IMG/VR virus record: IMGVR_UViG_3300025647_000020 | Span: 28,951 to 92,950 of that record | Length of the DNA stretch: 64,000 bases | Source of the DNA: a virus | Reading direction: 5' to 3' (one strand) | Part shown: one piece after another, positions 17,282 to 26,701 of the stretch | Position numbering within the stretch: position 1 is the stretch's first letter | How the letters are laid out: every line of letters starts with the position of its first letter | Notes under the pieces: model-generated | Told to the model about the DNA's origin: nothing | The model's database searches: none | What the model saw: only the letters and a program-made list of their open reading frames with translations | Position numbers and translations under genes: made by a program

Positions 17282-17735
17282 CTTAAAAAAAGTAGAAGAA
17301 TTTCAATTATTCTTTGGTAAACCAGTAAGAAAAAAACCTACATTAATTTCAAAACCAGAATTTGAGTTGAGGGTTAAACTTCTAAAAGAAGAATTACAAG
17401 AATTAGAAGATGCTTATGAAGCAAATGATTTAATAGAAATTGCGGATGCGCTTATTGATATTGAATATATTTTGCATGGTACAACATTAGAAATGGGGTT
17501 TGGTGATTATAATGAAATTCTGTTTGATGAAGTACATTCTTCTAATATGAGTAAAGCCTGTGATACGTTAGATGAGGCTAACTTATCTATTTTGTCTTAT
17601 AAGCAAAAAGGAGTAGAAACCTATTCCTTATATAAGGAAGAGTATGGCAAATATTTGATTTTGCGTAGTGAAGATAATAAAATTTTAAAATCAATAAATT
17701 ACAACGAAGCTAACTTAACTAATTTTTTTAACTAA
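17271..17735 (+). CDS. MazG-like nucleotide pyrophosphohydrolase
   Basis: 154 residues. Residues about 33-65 show the all-alpha NTP pyrophosphatase pattern: KEELQELEDAYEANDLIE, then IADALIDIEYILHG, providing the E-x-x-E and E-x-x-D metal-binding pairs of MazG and HisE-type enzymes. Such phage enzymes hydrolyse (d)NTPs or ppGpp-like nucleotides and tune host metabolism. The C-terminal 60 residues are not part of the fold and may be specific to this phage group. Translationally coupled to the amidase. Confidence 0.7.
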   Translation: MNNNLKKVEEFQLFFGKPVRKKPTLISKPEFELRVKLLKEELQELEDAYEANDLIEIADALIDIEYILHGTTLEMGFGDYNEILFDEVHSSNMSKACDTLDEANLSILSYKQKGVETYSLYKEEYGKYLILRSEDNKILKSINYNEANLTNFFN

Positions 17736-17757
17736 ATTAATCAAAACTTTAATTTTT

Positions 17758-19875
17758 ATGAACAAACTTAATTTAAATGATGGTTCTTTCTTATACCAAA
17801 TGACTAGTGAGTTAAATACTCAGGTTGTTAAAGAAGAAAAACAAAAACATTATTGCATTGCAATAGATGTTAGTGGGTCGATGCATTATTCGCTTGAATC
17901 TATTCGAGAACATTTAGGAAATCAGATTGCAACGTCATTGGCTGAAAATGATTTGTTGTCTATTATCTATTATTCTTCTAATGGTGATTTTGGACTTATC
18001 TTAGACCGTTTTATCTATAAGGGGATAGATTCTCTTATGTCGGCTAAAAATGCCGTCAAAATGCTTAAATCACGTAATTTAACTGGCTTTTGTGATCCTT
18101 TGAAATTGGCAAAGAAAACTTTTACTCAATCTGAAACCAATATTTTTATTTTCATGAGTGACGGGTATGAAAATCAGAATTCAATTACCTCAGTATTGAA
18201 TGCAACATCTGATTTAGCATCTGTTGTTGATTATGGTATTGTTATTGAGTATGGAGATTACGCTAACCACGATTTGTTGCTAAAGATGGGTGATATTTTA
18301 GGAACAACAATATATGCAAAAAATGTTCAGACCTATAATATTCAACTAGACACCATTGTTAAAGGAACATATTCTTCTAATACTATTAAAATTCCTAGTA
18401 CAGATATTGAGCAAATTTTCTTTGTACAGGATGGATTAACAGTTGTTCCTAAGTTGGTAGATAACGAGTATATTATTCCTATTGACTTGGTGTATTATGT
18501 TGTTTCATTTAATTCTAATTATGTACCAGCAAAAGAGATAAGTCAACTAAATCAAGGGTTACTGGGATTATGTTACATCAATGAATCTAAGCCTAGTAAA
18601 GTATGGGAATATTTGGGACAATTGGGTAGTATATCATTAATTGACCAATATTCTGGGGCCATTGGCAATCAAAAATTAAATGAGTTTCAACAAAAACTTC
18701 TTTCTTATATTGTAGCTGAAACAGAACTATTTGAAGGCGGGTTTGACTTAAATTATTTACCACCATCTAATGAATTCAATCTTATTGATTTGTTACAATT
18801 ATTGAGTGAAGATGAAGAAACAAAAGTTTACACAAGAGATGATCGTTTTAACTATAGTAAGATTGGTTCATCTAAGGTTCAAACATCAACATTAGATGAA
18901 GAGAATCCTTATAAGTTGGATTATGAATATGTTGACCTCATTGAAAAAGGTAATCCCTTGGAATTAGTATATAACTCATCTCGTGCAAACATTTCATTTC
19001 AAGTTAATCATAAAGTTAGTGTTGATCTAACACCTGTTATTAATGCTAAAAAATTAGTAGGGTTGCCTGAAAAAGTGGAAACAATTATTTTTAGAAATTA
19101 TACTATTGTAGCTGATTTAATTTTAAATCTAAAACAAATGGTTGTAACTACATCTGAAGAAACACTAAAAATCATTCCTACTGATTTGTATGAAATTGTT
19201 AATGGTAGAGTAGTTTTGTTTTTAGATAAGTTATCGCTTACCAATCGTGATATGATTGCTAGTGTTGACATGGAAGCATTTGCAGAACAAGTCTTGGATG
19301 ATAAAATGTTAGCTTATCGCCAACGTGTTTTTAATTCACTATCAAAAGAAAATGAAGTAAAATCATATTCTAATCCTTTTGTTGAAAAATATGGTGAAGA
19401 AGTGGCAAATCAATTATCAGAACTTGGAATTGGTAATAATGGTTTTTCTCCTAAAGTAGTTAGTGTGAGCGGTCAAGATATGTACTATGCTCCTGAAATT
19501 ACTACTAAGGTAGCTGGGATACAATCAGTCCCAAGTTTGGATAATGTGATTAAAAAAGTAAATGAAAAAGGAGAAGCAAAATTAACTCCGGGTGAAACAA
19601 TTCTTTATGGAATTTATAAAGAATACCTAACATTTATCTCTATGCCACATTATGTTAATTCTGCTGATCAAAAAGCATTATTAATCAGTTATTTGGAAAC
19701 AGAACAAAAGTCTATCCGAAAAGTAAAGCGTAATATCCTTTATAATTTATCAAAATCAATTTTCGTAGCTTTGCTGAGTAAACAAAAAATTGACAATGAT
19801 CAGTATGAAGTAACAAAGGAAAATAATAAATTTTCTATCACAATTGACCAAAAGGTTAAAGAAGTGCTTATTTAA
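17758..19875 (+). CDS. von Willebrand factor A (VWA) domain protein
   Basis: 705 residues. Residues about 30-200 form a VWA domain with the metal-ion-dependent adhesion site DVSGSM (about 37-42), a threonine in LTGFCDP and IFIFMSDGYEN. The remaining 500 residues are beta-rich without a recognised family. VWA proteins often pair with AAA+ ATPases; the ClpB-like ATPase at 22389 is the nearest candidate. The gene is ended by a strong bidirectional terminator shared with the tail tube gene. Likely a large cytoplasmic assembly or host-takeover factor; role inferred. Confidence 0.7.
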   Translation: MNKLNLNDGSFLYQMTSELNTQVVKEEKQKHYCIAIDVSGSMHYSLESIREHLGNQIATSLAENDLLSIIYYSSNGDFGLILDRFIYKGIDSLMSAKNAVKMLKSRNLTGFCDPLKLAKKTFTQSETNIFIFMSDGYENQNSITSVLNATSDLASVVDYGIVIEYGDYANHDLLLKMGDILGTTIYAKNVQTYNIQLDTIVKGTYSSNTIKIPSTDIEQIFFVQDGLTVVPKLVDNEYIIPIDLVYYVVSFNSNYVPAKEISQLNQGLLGLCYINESKPSKVWEYLGQLGSISLIDQYSGAIGNQKLNEFQQKLLSYIVAETELFEGGFDLNYLPPSNEFNLIDLLQLLSEDEETKVYTRDDRFNYSKIGSSKVQTSTLDEENPYKLDYEYVDLIEKGNPLELVYNSSRANISFQVNHKVSVDLTPVINAKKLVGLPEKVETIIFRNYTIVADLILNLKQMVVTTSEETLKIIPTDLYEIVNGRVVLFLDKLSLTNRDMIASVDMEAFAEQVLDDKMLAYRQRVFNSLSKENEVKSYSNPFVEKYGEEVANQLSELGIGNNGFSPKVVSVSGQDMYYAPEITTKVAGIQSVPSLDNVIKKVNEKGEAKLTPGETILYGIYKEYLTFISMPHYVNSADQKALLISYLETEQKSIRKVKRNILYNLSKSIFVALLSKQKIDNDQYEVTKENNKFSITIDQKVKEVLI

Positions 19876-19885
19876 TATTACGTTG

Positions 19886-19924
19886 GGGGGAAAGAAGCTA
19901 TTATTGTTCTTTCCCCCATATTTT
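19886..19924. terminator. Bidirectional Rho-independent terminator
   Basis: GGGGGAAAGAA (19886-19896) pairs with TTCTTTCCCCC (19907-19917), an 11-bp stem with a 10-nt loop, between the convergent VWA and tail tube genes; an AT-rich tract follows on both sides. Confidence 0.75.
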
Positions 19925-20414
19925 AATAGAGTAATATACAACGCTGTGGTTGTATAGTAAAACTAAGTTCTATTACACCTTCTCCTTCCATCTCATAGTC
20001 ACCAAAACTGATTTCATCTACAAGAATACAATTCTCATATCTCCATACTGATATAGCAGTACCTGCGGGATCGAGAATTTCAAAATCAATATCTTTAGCA
20101 TATCCAACTGCATAACCTGATCGACCTGTTACAGCTTCATGGTGTAATCTTTGCCATTCTATTAGTGCCTGAGTAGTAGATGGTGCAATAAAGTCACGAG
20201 TAACCACTGACAGTGAACCCCAAACACTTTTACCAATAACATAAGTCTCAGTATTTAAGTACCCCATTACCACTTTATTATTTGTAACTTTAGGGGCTTG
20301 AAAACTTTTTATCATAAAAGGCAATATTCCTATATCATTAGGAAATCTAGCTACAAATCTATGCTTTTGTTTTGGTTCAGCTTGTATAGGGGCTTGAAAT
20401 AGTAAATCAGCCAT
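19923..20414 (-). CDS. 19: Tail tube protein (T4 gp19 family)
   Basis: 163 residues, the size of gp19. Hallmarks: HRFVARFPND near the N-terminus, SFQAPKVTNN, the WGSLSVVTRDF strand, EWQRLHHE, and the C-terminal DEISFGDYEMEGEGVIELSFTI split over two strands, typical of tail tube proteins that polymerise as hexameric rings. A late-type element lies 12 nt upstream on the minus strand and a terminator at its end, so it can be a monocistronic late unit, as expected for an abundant virion protein. Confidence 0.85.
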   Translation of the reverse strand: MADLLFQAPIQAEPKQKHRFVARFPNDIGILPFMIKSFQAPKVTNNKVVMGYLNTETYVIGKSVWGSLSVVTRDFIAPSTTQALIEWQRLHHEAVTGRSGYAVGYAKDIDFEILDPAGTAISVWRYENCILVDEISFGDYEMEGEGVIELSFTIQPQRCILLY

Positions 20415-20426
20415 ATATTATTTTTT

Positions 20427-20436
20427 ATATAAATAG
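20427..20436 (-). promoter_or_regulatory. Late-type element CTATTTATAT (minus strand)
   Basis: Reads CTATTTATATAAAAAA on the minus strand, 12 nt before the tail tube start codon; identical in its first 16 bases to the element before the major capsid gene. Confidence 0.6.
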
Positions 20437-20446
20437 TTATTATTAA

Positions 20447-21295
20447 TTATTTTGTATATTGGAATTTCATATATTTTTTAAAAATTTCTTCAAAGGCATC
20501 ACTATCTAAAATTTTATAAACATGTATTCCAAACTTCTTTAGTTTAGTATCTGTAAATTTTAATTGATATAAGGCTCTTCCCATGTGGGGTATCATTATT
20601 TCTGCACTAACATCAATGGCCTCATTTAAAGAAACTCCGTTCTTTAATACTTTAGTAAGAATAGTAATATCTGCATCTTCTATTTGAGATTTAAGCTCTC
20701 TTTTTAATTTAGTTGTTATTAATGGAAAATAATCTAATATGCCATCCATTAATTCATATCTTGCTCGTTGTTCTTTGTTACCTTTAGCTCGTAACCAATT
20801 AATTCCTTTTTTTACCTGTTTTATTTGATCTTTAGTTTTATTACCATAGCTTTTTTCATTTATTGTTGCTAAATCTAAAATTTCAGGGATTTCATTAACC
20901 ATGAAAAATTGCATATTATTAATAATGTCTGCCTTAACTTTAGGTTGAGACAAATATTTTTCAATGGCTCCTTGGTAAGCAATATCTATTTTTTTCTCCC
21001 CACTAATATTTTTAAAAAAAGAAGGTTGAGAAGCATATATGTAATAATCTATAAATAATCTTGCGAAAAGTTTATAAAAATCTTGTGTTTTACCATTCTC
21101 ATAATCATTTAATACTTGTAATAAGCTTATTCTACTTGCTAAGGTAGGCATTTTTTTCTTTATATAATTTGAGAAATCACCACCAAAGATTTCCGCAATT
21201 TTTTTTATTATGTTTTTATTTAAATTACGCTGTTCGCTTGTAGATAATCTATCCATCAATGAATCTATAATTCCAGCTTCTACTAATATTTGCAT
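20447..21295 (-). CDS. Hypothetical virion-type protein, 282 residues
   Basis: Helical, basic protein beginning MQILVEAGI, similar to the short N-terminal signature shared by several proteins in the window. No enzyme motif. It directly follows the small protein at 21297 in a minus-strand late unit that ends before the tail tube gene. Could be a tail assembly chaperone or an internal virion protein; neither is demonstrated. Confidence 0.5.
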   Translation of the reverse strand: MQILVEAGIIDSLMDRLSTSEQRNLNKNIIKKIAEIFGGDFSNYIKKKMPTLASRISLLQVLNDYENGKTQDFYKLFARLFIDYYIYASQPSFFKNISGEKKIDIAYQGAIEKYLSQPKVKADIINNMQFFMVNEIPEILDLATINEKSYGNKTKDQIKQVKKGINWLRAKGNKEQRARYELMDGILDYFPLITTKLKRELKSQIEDADITILTKVLKNGVSLNEAIDVSAEIMIPHMGRALYQLKFTDTKLKKFGIHVYKILDSDAFEEIFKKYMKFQYTK

Positions 21296-21296
21296 T

Positions 21297-21638
21297 TTAT
21301 TGTATAACGTTTATGATAATTTCTTCTTTTAAAGGTAAAATATATTGACCTTCTTCATTTATGATAATAATTTTCATTCGATATTTCCCTATTTTTTTTG
21401 TTAGTATTAATGGAATTTTGTAACTAAGAAAAAACTTATCTGGGCAATCATTACAATTAGGTACTTCTATTAATTTGACCTTTCCACATTTAACCAATGT
21501 TTTACAATTATCATATGTTTTAATTATAGATGATATTTCAGATGCTTTTAAAATATTTAAATAATCATTTTCGGTATATCTATTGAATACCAATTGCATA
21601 TGAGGTAAATCACTATTTTGTCGTATGTAGAAATCCAC
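21297..21638 (-). CDS. Small beta-rich virion-type protein, 113 residues
   Basis: Starts with GTG at 21638, the only in-frame start consistent with the late element 5 nt upstream. N-terminus MDFYIRQNSDLP followed by beta strands and a C-x-x-C pair (NCNDCPD). The pattern resembles small Ig-like structural proteins in Bacteroidota phages. Function unknown; co-transcribed with the next minus-strand gene, 1 nt apart. Confidence 0.5.
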   Translation of the reverse strand: MDFYIRQNSDLPHMQLVFNRYTENDYLNILKASEISSIIKTYDNCKTLVKCGKVKLIEVPNCNDCPDKFFLSYKIPLILTKKIGKYRMKIIIINEEGQYILPLKEEIIINVIQ

Positions 21639-21643
21639 TTTTT

Positions 21644-21653
21644 ATATAAATAG
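21644..21653 (-). promoter_or_regulatory. Late-type element CTATTTATAT (minus strand)
   Basis: CTATTTATATAAAAA on the minus strand, only 5 nt before the GTG start at 21638. Together with the element at 21689 it makes a divergent late promoter pair. Confidence 0.55.
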
Positions 21654-21688
21654 TTTTATATATTTTTATAACAACAATTTTTCATTAT

Positions 21689-21698
21689 CTATTTATAT
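21689..21698 (+). promoter_or_regulatory. Late-type element CTATTTATAT
   Basis: CTATTTATATGTAAAG, 6 nt before the ATG at 21705; divergent partner of the minus-strand element at 21644. Confidence 0.55.
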
Positions 21699-21704
21699 GT
21701 AAAG

Positions 21705-22397
21705 ATGTATAGGATTAATAAGAAAAAGTTGGCTGCTGCACTAAATGAAGCAGTATTACTTCAGAAAAAAAACTATAAAAATTTAACATTTGTTGATGAG
21801 ATTTTTAATTCATTTGATATACATATAGATAACATCAAGCATATTATTAGAGAGAGAAGTACAAACAATGCTAAAAGATTATATACATACCTTTTAGAAG
21901 AATGTAATTGTAGCAGCAGATATGATGATGTTGCACCTAAGTTAAATTATCCACCTGAGGAAACTATGCTATATGATGATGATGTCAATGAACAATATGG
22001 AGATGAGTATTATGATGATGATTATAGCTCGGTAGACGATAATATAGAAAAAACAAGGGATGTTTTTCGTATTATTTATGACAGAGAACCAACAGATGAA
22101 GAGTTAGAAGATTTTATGGATAGTGATATATTCCACGATTATATCAGAAGTGAAGAAGAATCAAGGGGAGATGCCCAGCATGATTTTAATCGAGATATGG
22201 CCTTAGGAGAATCAAGTGATGAAGAAGATCAAACACCAAGTTTTTGGGCAGCATATAATGAATCTGTTAAAAAAATGAAAATAGCTAGAAAAAAACTTAG
22301 TGAATCTGACGTATTAAAAATTAAGTCAGAAGGTTATGACGTTAAAGCTTTCGTGAATGAAGATGATATGATGGAATATGTTAAATCCCTAAAATAG
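21705..22397 (+). CDS. Acidic hypothetical protein, 230 residues
   Basis: Very acidic middle (a Tyr/Asp-rich stretch at about residues 85-115), a helical segment with YDREPTDEELEDFM and a basic C-terminal region. No recognised domain. A late-type element lies directly upstream, so it is probably a virion or assembly protein. Convergent with the ClpB-like gene, sharing a hairpin at the ends. Confidence 0.5.
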   Translation: MYRINKKKLAAALNEAVLLQKKNYKNLTFVDEIFNSFDIHIDNIKHIIRERSTNNAKRLYTYLLEECNCSSRYDDVAPKLNYPPEETMLYDDDVNEQYGDEYYDDDYSSVDDNIEKTRDVFRIIYDREPTDEELEDFMDSDIFHDYIRSEEESRGDAQHDFNRDMALGESSDEEDQTPSFWAAYNESVKKMKIARKKLSESDVLKIKSEGYDVKAFVNEDDMMEYVKSLK

Positions 22398-22404
22398 GGA
22401 TTTA
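22381..22404. terminator. Convergent-gene hairpin (possible terminator)
   Basis: TTAAATCCCT and AGGGATTTAA form a perfect 10-bp inverted repeat with a 4-nt loop exactly where two convergent genes overlap. It lacks a long T-run, so terminator strength is uncertain. Confidence 0.45.
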
Positions 22405-24377
22405 ACATATAATTTTTTGTTTTCTTTTAAAAGGTTCTTAAAATTTCTAGCCGTCATTTTTTCATTAAATGCTTTTTGAATAATAGCACTAGTAATTTTA
22501 AGACTATATATCTTAGCAAATTTTTTATAATCATTTAATAATAGCCCATCAAAGTTAATTATATTTGTTATTGCATCAGAAAAACTTTTAGTAAAATATT
22601 TTTCAAGATTTATTACATTTTCGTTTTGTACATATGAAATAAGATTATTCTTATTAAGACTACTAATGAAAAATATAAAAGCGTTTTCAAATGAAAACTC
22701 ATCTCCTTTACCATCTAATAATACACCATTTTCAAGAATACTAGAAAATAGATCAATAAAACTTGGGTGTGCCAATTCTATGTTTTCAACTATGATAACA
22801 GTATTAGGATTATTATGTATATAATTAGTTAATAACCCACCCTCTGAATACCCAACATACCCTGCGCTTGCACCAATTAATTTGTTTATACTAATCTTAT
22901 CTGTGTATTCACTTGCATTAATTATCAATTTCTTTTTGTTACATAATTCATTGGCAATTAACGTGGCTAAATATTTTTTACCCATTCCTTTCTCGCCATT
23001 TAACAGGAATGATATAACTCCTGATTCATTTCCATTATTATATAGAGAAGAAATGATTTTTTGTACACCAAGTTCATTACCTGCATATTTCTTCATAATA
23101 TTATTATAACAGTCCTTATAAAATCTTTTACTATTTTTCACAATAGAAATATCATAATTATCTGTAAAAGTTGTTTCTATATCTTTCAAGGTGACAATAA
23201 CATTTTCAGTGGGGGCAGTTTTAATTTTTACTTTTGAGTAGGCACAGTCTAAAATTTCTAAAGCAGCATCAGGCATATATAGATCATTAAGGTATTTTAC
23301 TCCATTGTCATATATAGATTTCAATGCTTTTTCATTACATGAAAAATTGTTTGAGGCTGCAAAATTTTGCATAATTTTTATTGTAGTGTGTTCATCAGTT
23401 TGATTGATTTGAATCTTACTAACTCTTCTCACAAAAGCTTTGTCTTTTTTTAAATGTCTGTTAAATTCATCATTAGTAGTTGCAAGAATCACCTGTAATT
23501 TACCCCTTGCCATTGGTTCTTTTAAAACATTTAAAATAGATAAACCATCTTCTCCACCTGCTCCATTAATCAATACATGAGCTTCATCGAAAAATAAAAC
23601 TATGTTTTCATTATCCTGAAAATCTTTTATTAAAAATTCAAGTTTTTTCTCCAAATCACCTCTAAATTTAGTTCCGCTTACTAATTTATTAACATCAATG
23701 TGGAGAATTTTTTTATCTATGTAGTTTGGTAAACTTTCCACTATTTTAGTTTTACCAACCCCAGCCTGACCTACTAATAGTATATTACGTTTAGTAATTT
23801 TATTTAATATTTCTATGCATAGTTTTATTTCTCTATCTCTACCATATAAAATATTATTATTAGGGTTCAATTCAGAAAGATAATCTTTTTGGGGGCTAAC
23901 TTTCTGAACAATTTCATCTTCTTCTGATAAAAAATCTTCTCCATCGTTGACAAATTCATTTTCAAAAAACACTTCTGACCCGCTAAGATTAAAATCTTGT
24001 TCATACGTTTCAATAAATGTTTTTTGCGAAACGTTAAGATAATTAATTGCTCCGTAAGCAAGCCATCTCATATCAAATAGTTGTATAAAAATATCATATA
24101 CTGTTGCTTCATTAAAACATTCAAATGATGCCATGAATCTAATCAGTTCATCTGAATATTTTTGATCAGTAATTGGATATTTTTTTACATTTGCCTCTAT
24201 TTTAGAAGTTACCATAGGTATTTTACTATCCAATCCCTCTAATGTATGAATAATAGTACTATAGCCTTCTGCTAATATAGAATACAAGAAAATCTCCGTG
24301 GTAACCACATTACTTTCAAAGATTGAAAAAGCCCATCTTTCAGAATCTTCCAATAAATTTTTTCCGTTTAGTATCAT
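22389..24377 (-). CDS. ClpB/ClpA-like double AAA+ ATPase with degenerate second domain
   Basis: 662 residues. A Clp_N-like helical region (about 1-160) precedes AAA-1 with intact Walker A GQAGVGKT (about 204) and Walker B LFFDEAH (about 259). AAA-2 has NGEKGMGKK (about 458), with Lys in place of Ser/Thr, and VIIVENIELAHP (about 525), where the canonical D-E pair reads E-N. The first ring is therefore probably active and the second structural or inactive. No middle (M) coiled coil of ClpB is obvious, nor a ClpP-binding loop I can identify. Likely a disaggregase or unfoldase used in virion assembly or with the VWA protein; inferred. Confidence 0.75.
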   Translation of the reverse strand: MILNGKNLLEDSERWAFSIFESNVVTTEIFLYSILAEGYSTIIHTLEGLDSKIPMVTSKIEANVKKYPITDQKYSDELIRFMASFECFNEATVYDIFIQLFDMRWLAYGAINYLNVSQKTFIETYEQDFNLSGSEVFFENEFVNDGEDFLSEEDEIVQKVSPQKDYLSELNPNNNILYGRDREIKLCIEILNKITKRNILLVGQAGVGKTKIVESLPNYIDKKILHIDVNKLVSGTKFRGDLEKKLEFLIKDFQDNENIVLFFDEAHVLINGAGGEDGLSILNVLKEPMARGKLQVILATTNDEFNRHLKKDKAFVRRVSKIQINQTDEHTTIKIMQNFAASNNFSCNEKALKSIYDNGVKYLNDLYMPDAALEILDCAYSKVKIKTAPTENVIVTLKDIETTFTDNYDISIVKNSKRFYKDCYNNIMKKYAGNELGVQKIISSLYNNGNESGVISFLLNGEKGMGKKYLATLIANELCNKKKLIINASEYTDKISINKLIGASAGYVGYSEGGLLTNYIHNNPNTVIIVENIELAHPSFIDLFSSILENGVLLDGKGDEFSFENAFIFFISSLNKNNLISYVQNENVINLEKYFTKSFSDAITNIINFDGLLLNDYKKFAKIYSLKITSAIIQKAFNEKMTARNFKNLLKENKKLYVKSLF

Positions 24378-24414
24378 AAATATTTTATTATATTTATCAC
24401 AAAGATATAAAAAA

Positions 24415-24741
24415 ATGCTAGTATATACTAATAGAGATGAAGGTATTTTAGAAGAAAGTTACTTTTCATCATCTAATGTCCTATGTATCCGTTATTTAGA
24501 AGTTGAAAAAATAATGGAAGTGTTATTTAATTCTGGAAGATTGTATACCTATCATGAAATACCCAGAGATTTCTTTATTAGAATTAGAATGGCTGATAGC
24601 CAAGGAAGTAAAATTAACGAATTATTGGTAAAAAAACAAGTTGGTAAAAAATTATATAATGAAACATTGAGTGGAATAATTTCACCTGAAGATATTGCAA
24701 AAATAAAAAATTTTATAAATGAGAAAAGTAATAAATTATGA
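24415..24741 (+). CDS. KTSC domain protein
   Basis: 108 residues starting at the ATG at 24415, right after the divergent ClpB-like start; an upstream in-frame start would overlap that gene. Central pattern: SSNVLCIRYLEVEKIMEV, F-x-S-G-R-L-Y-x-Y, then IPRDFF and ADSQGSKINE, matching the KTSC fold named after the lysyl-tRNA synthetase C-terminus. Function of phage KTSC proteins is unknown; RNA or nucleic acid binding is a guess. Overlaps thyA by 23 nt. Confidence 0.65.
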   Translation: MLVYTNRDEGILEESYFSSSNVLCIRYLEVEKIMEVLFNSGRLYTYHEIPRDFFIRIRMADSQGSKINELLVKKQVGKKLYNETLSGIISPEDIAKIKNFINEKSNKL

Positions 24742-25648
24742 AAATAGTTATATAAAACTATTAGAAACAATAATGGAAGATGGGTATGATCATGATGACC
24801 GTACAAGCATTGGAAGAAAATCTATACAGGGTTATCAGATGACCATTGATATGAAAAAATCATTCCCCATGTTATCTTCAAAGTATGTTAATTTTAATAA
24901 TATTAAATATGAATTATTTTGGTTCTTAGGTTATCACATGAATTTACCTGAGTATAAGTCTCTTAACCTTACAAATATAAAATATTTGGTTGATAATAAT
25001 GTAAATATTTGGAATGAATGGCCTCACCAAAATTATCTTAAACAGACGGGTAATTTCATATCATTAAAAACTTTTAAAGATAATATCAAAGAGGATTTTG
25101 ACTTTGCGAATAAATGGGGTAATTTAGGAAATGTATATGGAAAACAGTGGTTGAATTGGAATGGCACAAATCAAATAGAAAAAGTTATTGCCTCTATTAA
25201 AAATAATCCTTTTTCCTCAAGGCATATAGTTTCTGCTTGGAATGTTGATGAATTAGGTGATATGTTATTACCACCTTGCCATAATATGTTTCAATTTTTA
25301 GTAAATGATCAAAATGAGTTAAGCTGTATTTTTAATATGCGTTCGACAGATGTTTTTTTAGGATTACCATATAATATCGCATCTTATGCACTGTTATTAG
25401 AGATAATAGCAAAACATTGTGGGATGGGGGTTAACTTATTAATTTATAATGGAGGTGACGTACATATATATCACAATCACTATGACGCTATCAAACAACA
25501 ATTATCGAATTATAATAATTTAAACAATACTCTAACTCCACAGTTAATTTTGCCAAATTATGAAAATATTAATGATATTAATATTAGTGAAATATTCATA
25601 CAAAATTACACACATAGTGGAGTAATAAAAGCACCTGTTGCAGTTTAA
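24719..25648 (+). CDS. thyA: Thymidylate synthase (ThyA)
   Basis: 309 residues. Converts dUMP to dTMP with methylenetetrahydrofolate. Landmarks: KYVNFNNIKYELFWFL near the N-terminus, SSRHIVSAWNVDEL with the phosphate-binding arginine, the nucleophile in PPCHNMFQF (Cys about 187), FNMRSTDVFLGLPYNI and GGDVHIYHNH. All core residues are present. With the dCMP deaminase at 29601 it supplies dTTP for a very AT-rich genome. Starts within the KTSC gene. Confidence 0.92.
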   Translation: MRKVINYENSYIKLLETIMEDGYDHDDRTSIGRKSIQGYQMTIDMKKSFPMLSSKYVNFNNIKYELFWFLGYHMNLPEYKSLNLTNIKYLVDNNVNIWNEWPHQNYLKQTGNFISLKTFKDNIKEDFDFANKWGNLGNVYGKQWLNWNGTNQIEKVIASIKNNPFSSRHIVSAWNVDELGDMLLPPCHNMFQFLVNDQNELSCIFNMRSTDVFLGLPYNIASYALLLEIIAKHCGMGVNLLIYNGGDVHIYHNHYDAIKQQLSNYNNLNNTLTPQLILPNYENINDINISEIFIQNYTHSGVIKAPVAV

Positions 25649-25649
25649 A

Positions 25650-25659
25650 CTATTTATAA
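25650..25659 (+). promoter_or_regulatory. Late-type element CTATTTATAA
   Basis: CTATTTATAATAAAAT, 9 nt before the ATG at 25669. Confidence 0.5.
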
Positions 25660-25668
25660 TAAAATACA

Positions 25669-26700
25669 ATGAATTTTTTTATTCGTCAAGGTATATTAAA
25701 AGAGTCTATAGATTTTAAATCTTTTCAAATTAAAGACTCTCTTAACCCAGAAATTTTTAATGATAATAGTAAAATGAAAAAGGAAGTACGAAAAAGTCTA
25801 CTTGAAATGGCAGAAAACTTTTATGATTTTTTACAATTTGATTGGTTAGCTGAAAAATATTCAGATGTATGGTTAGTTGGTTCAATGGCTTCTTATAATT
25901 GGTCTGAAAAATACTCTGATATTGATGTTCATCTAATCATGGATTTATCTTTAATTTCTAATCATATTGATCTCCTTAAAAGTGATTTGTGGGCATCAAA
26001 AACATTATATAACGATGAACATGATTTAACAGTCAAAAATTATAATGTTGAGTTGTACATGCAAGATATAAATGAAAAGATAGAAAGCAATGGTATTTTT
26101 TCTATCTTAAAACAAACATGGATTAAAAAACCTGTGAAATTAGAACATATAAATACTAACCAAAAAAGGGTTAGTTATTATGTGGGGATGATAGAAAAAA
26201 GAATGGAAGAAGCCATAAAACAATTTAGATTAGGAAACTATGATGAAGCTAGATCATTAAATTCTGATATTTTAGAAGATGTTATGAATCTTCGAAAAGA
26301 AGGTTTAGCCGAGGGAGGTGAATTTTCAGATAAAAATATTGCATATAAGTCATTAAGACGTGATGGCACGATGGATAAACTTAATAGATTAGATATTCTT
26401 GCATTTGATAAAAAAGTTTCCATAGATACAACCAATAAAGAGAAATTAGATAATGGAGAAATAACCCCCCAGAAAAAAGCCGAATTACCCAATGATGAAA
26501 CTAGCGATCAAAAAAATGGTGGAGCTGAAGAGGAAGAGGATACTGATGGCTACACCGATGGTATTAATTATGTTATTAATGGCCGTAAATTTAATTCACT
26601 GCGACAAGCAGAGGAAAAACTAGGTGTGGCAAAATCTACCATAGAATATAGAGTAAATTCAGAATCAGATAAGTGGAAGGGATATAAAAAATTAACTTAA
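25669..26700 (+). CDS. Nucleotidyltransferase fused to a NUMOD-like DNA-binding domain
   Basis: 343 residues. Residues about 60-95 show the nucleotidyltransferase signature VGSMASYNWSEKYSDIDVHL (G-S plus D-x-D). A charged linker (about 240-295) joins a C-terminal module, VINGRKFNSLRQAEEKLG then AKSTIEYRVNS, which matches the NUMOD helix-turn-helix repeats usually found in homing endonucleases. Adding such a module to a nucleotidyltransferase is unusual. The N-terminus MNFFIRQGILKE resembles the shared short N-terminal signature, and a late element lies upstream, so the protein may be virion-associated. Confidence 0.65.
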   Translation: MNFFIRQGILKESIDFKSFQIKDSLNPEIFNDNSKMKKEVRKSLLEMAENFYDFLQFDWLAEKYSDVWLVGSMASYNWSEKYSDIDVHLIMDLSLISNHIDLLKSDLWASKTLYNDEHDLTVKNYNVELYMQDINEKIESNGIFSILKQTWIKKPVKLEHINTNQKRVSYYVGMIEKRMEEAIKQFRLGNYDEARSLNSDILEDVMNLRKEGLAEGGEFSDKNIAYKSLRRDGTMDKLNRLDILAFDKKVSIDTTNKEKLDNGEITPQKKAELPNDETSDQKNGGAEEEEDTDGYTDGINYVINGRKFNSLRQAEEKLGVAKSTIEYRVNSESDKWKGYKKLT

Positions 26701-26701
26701 T

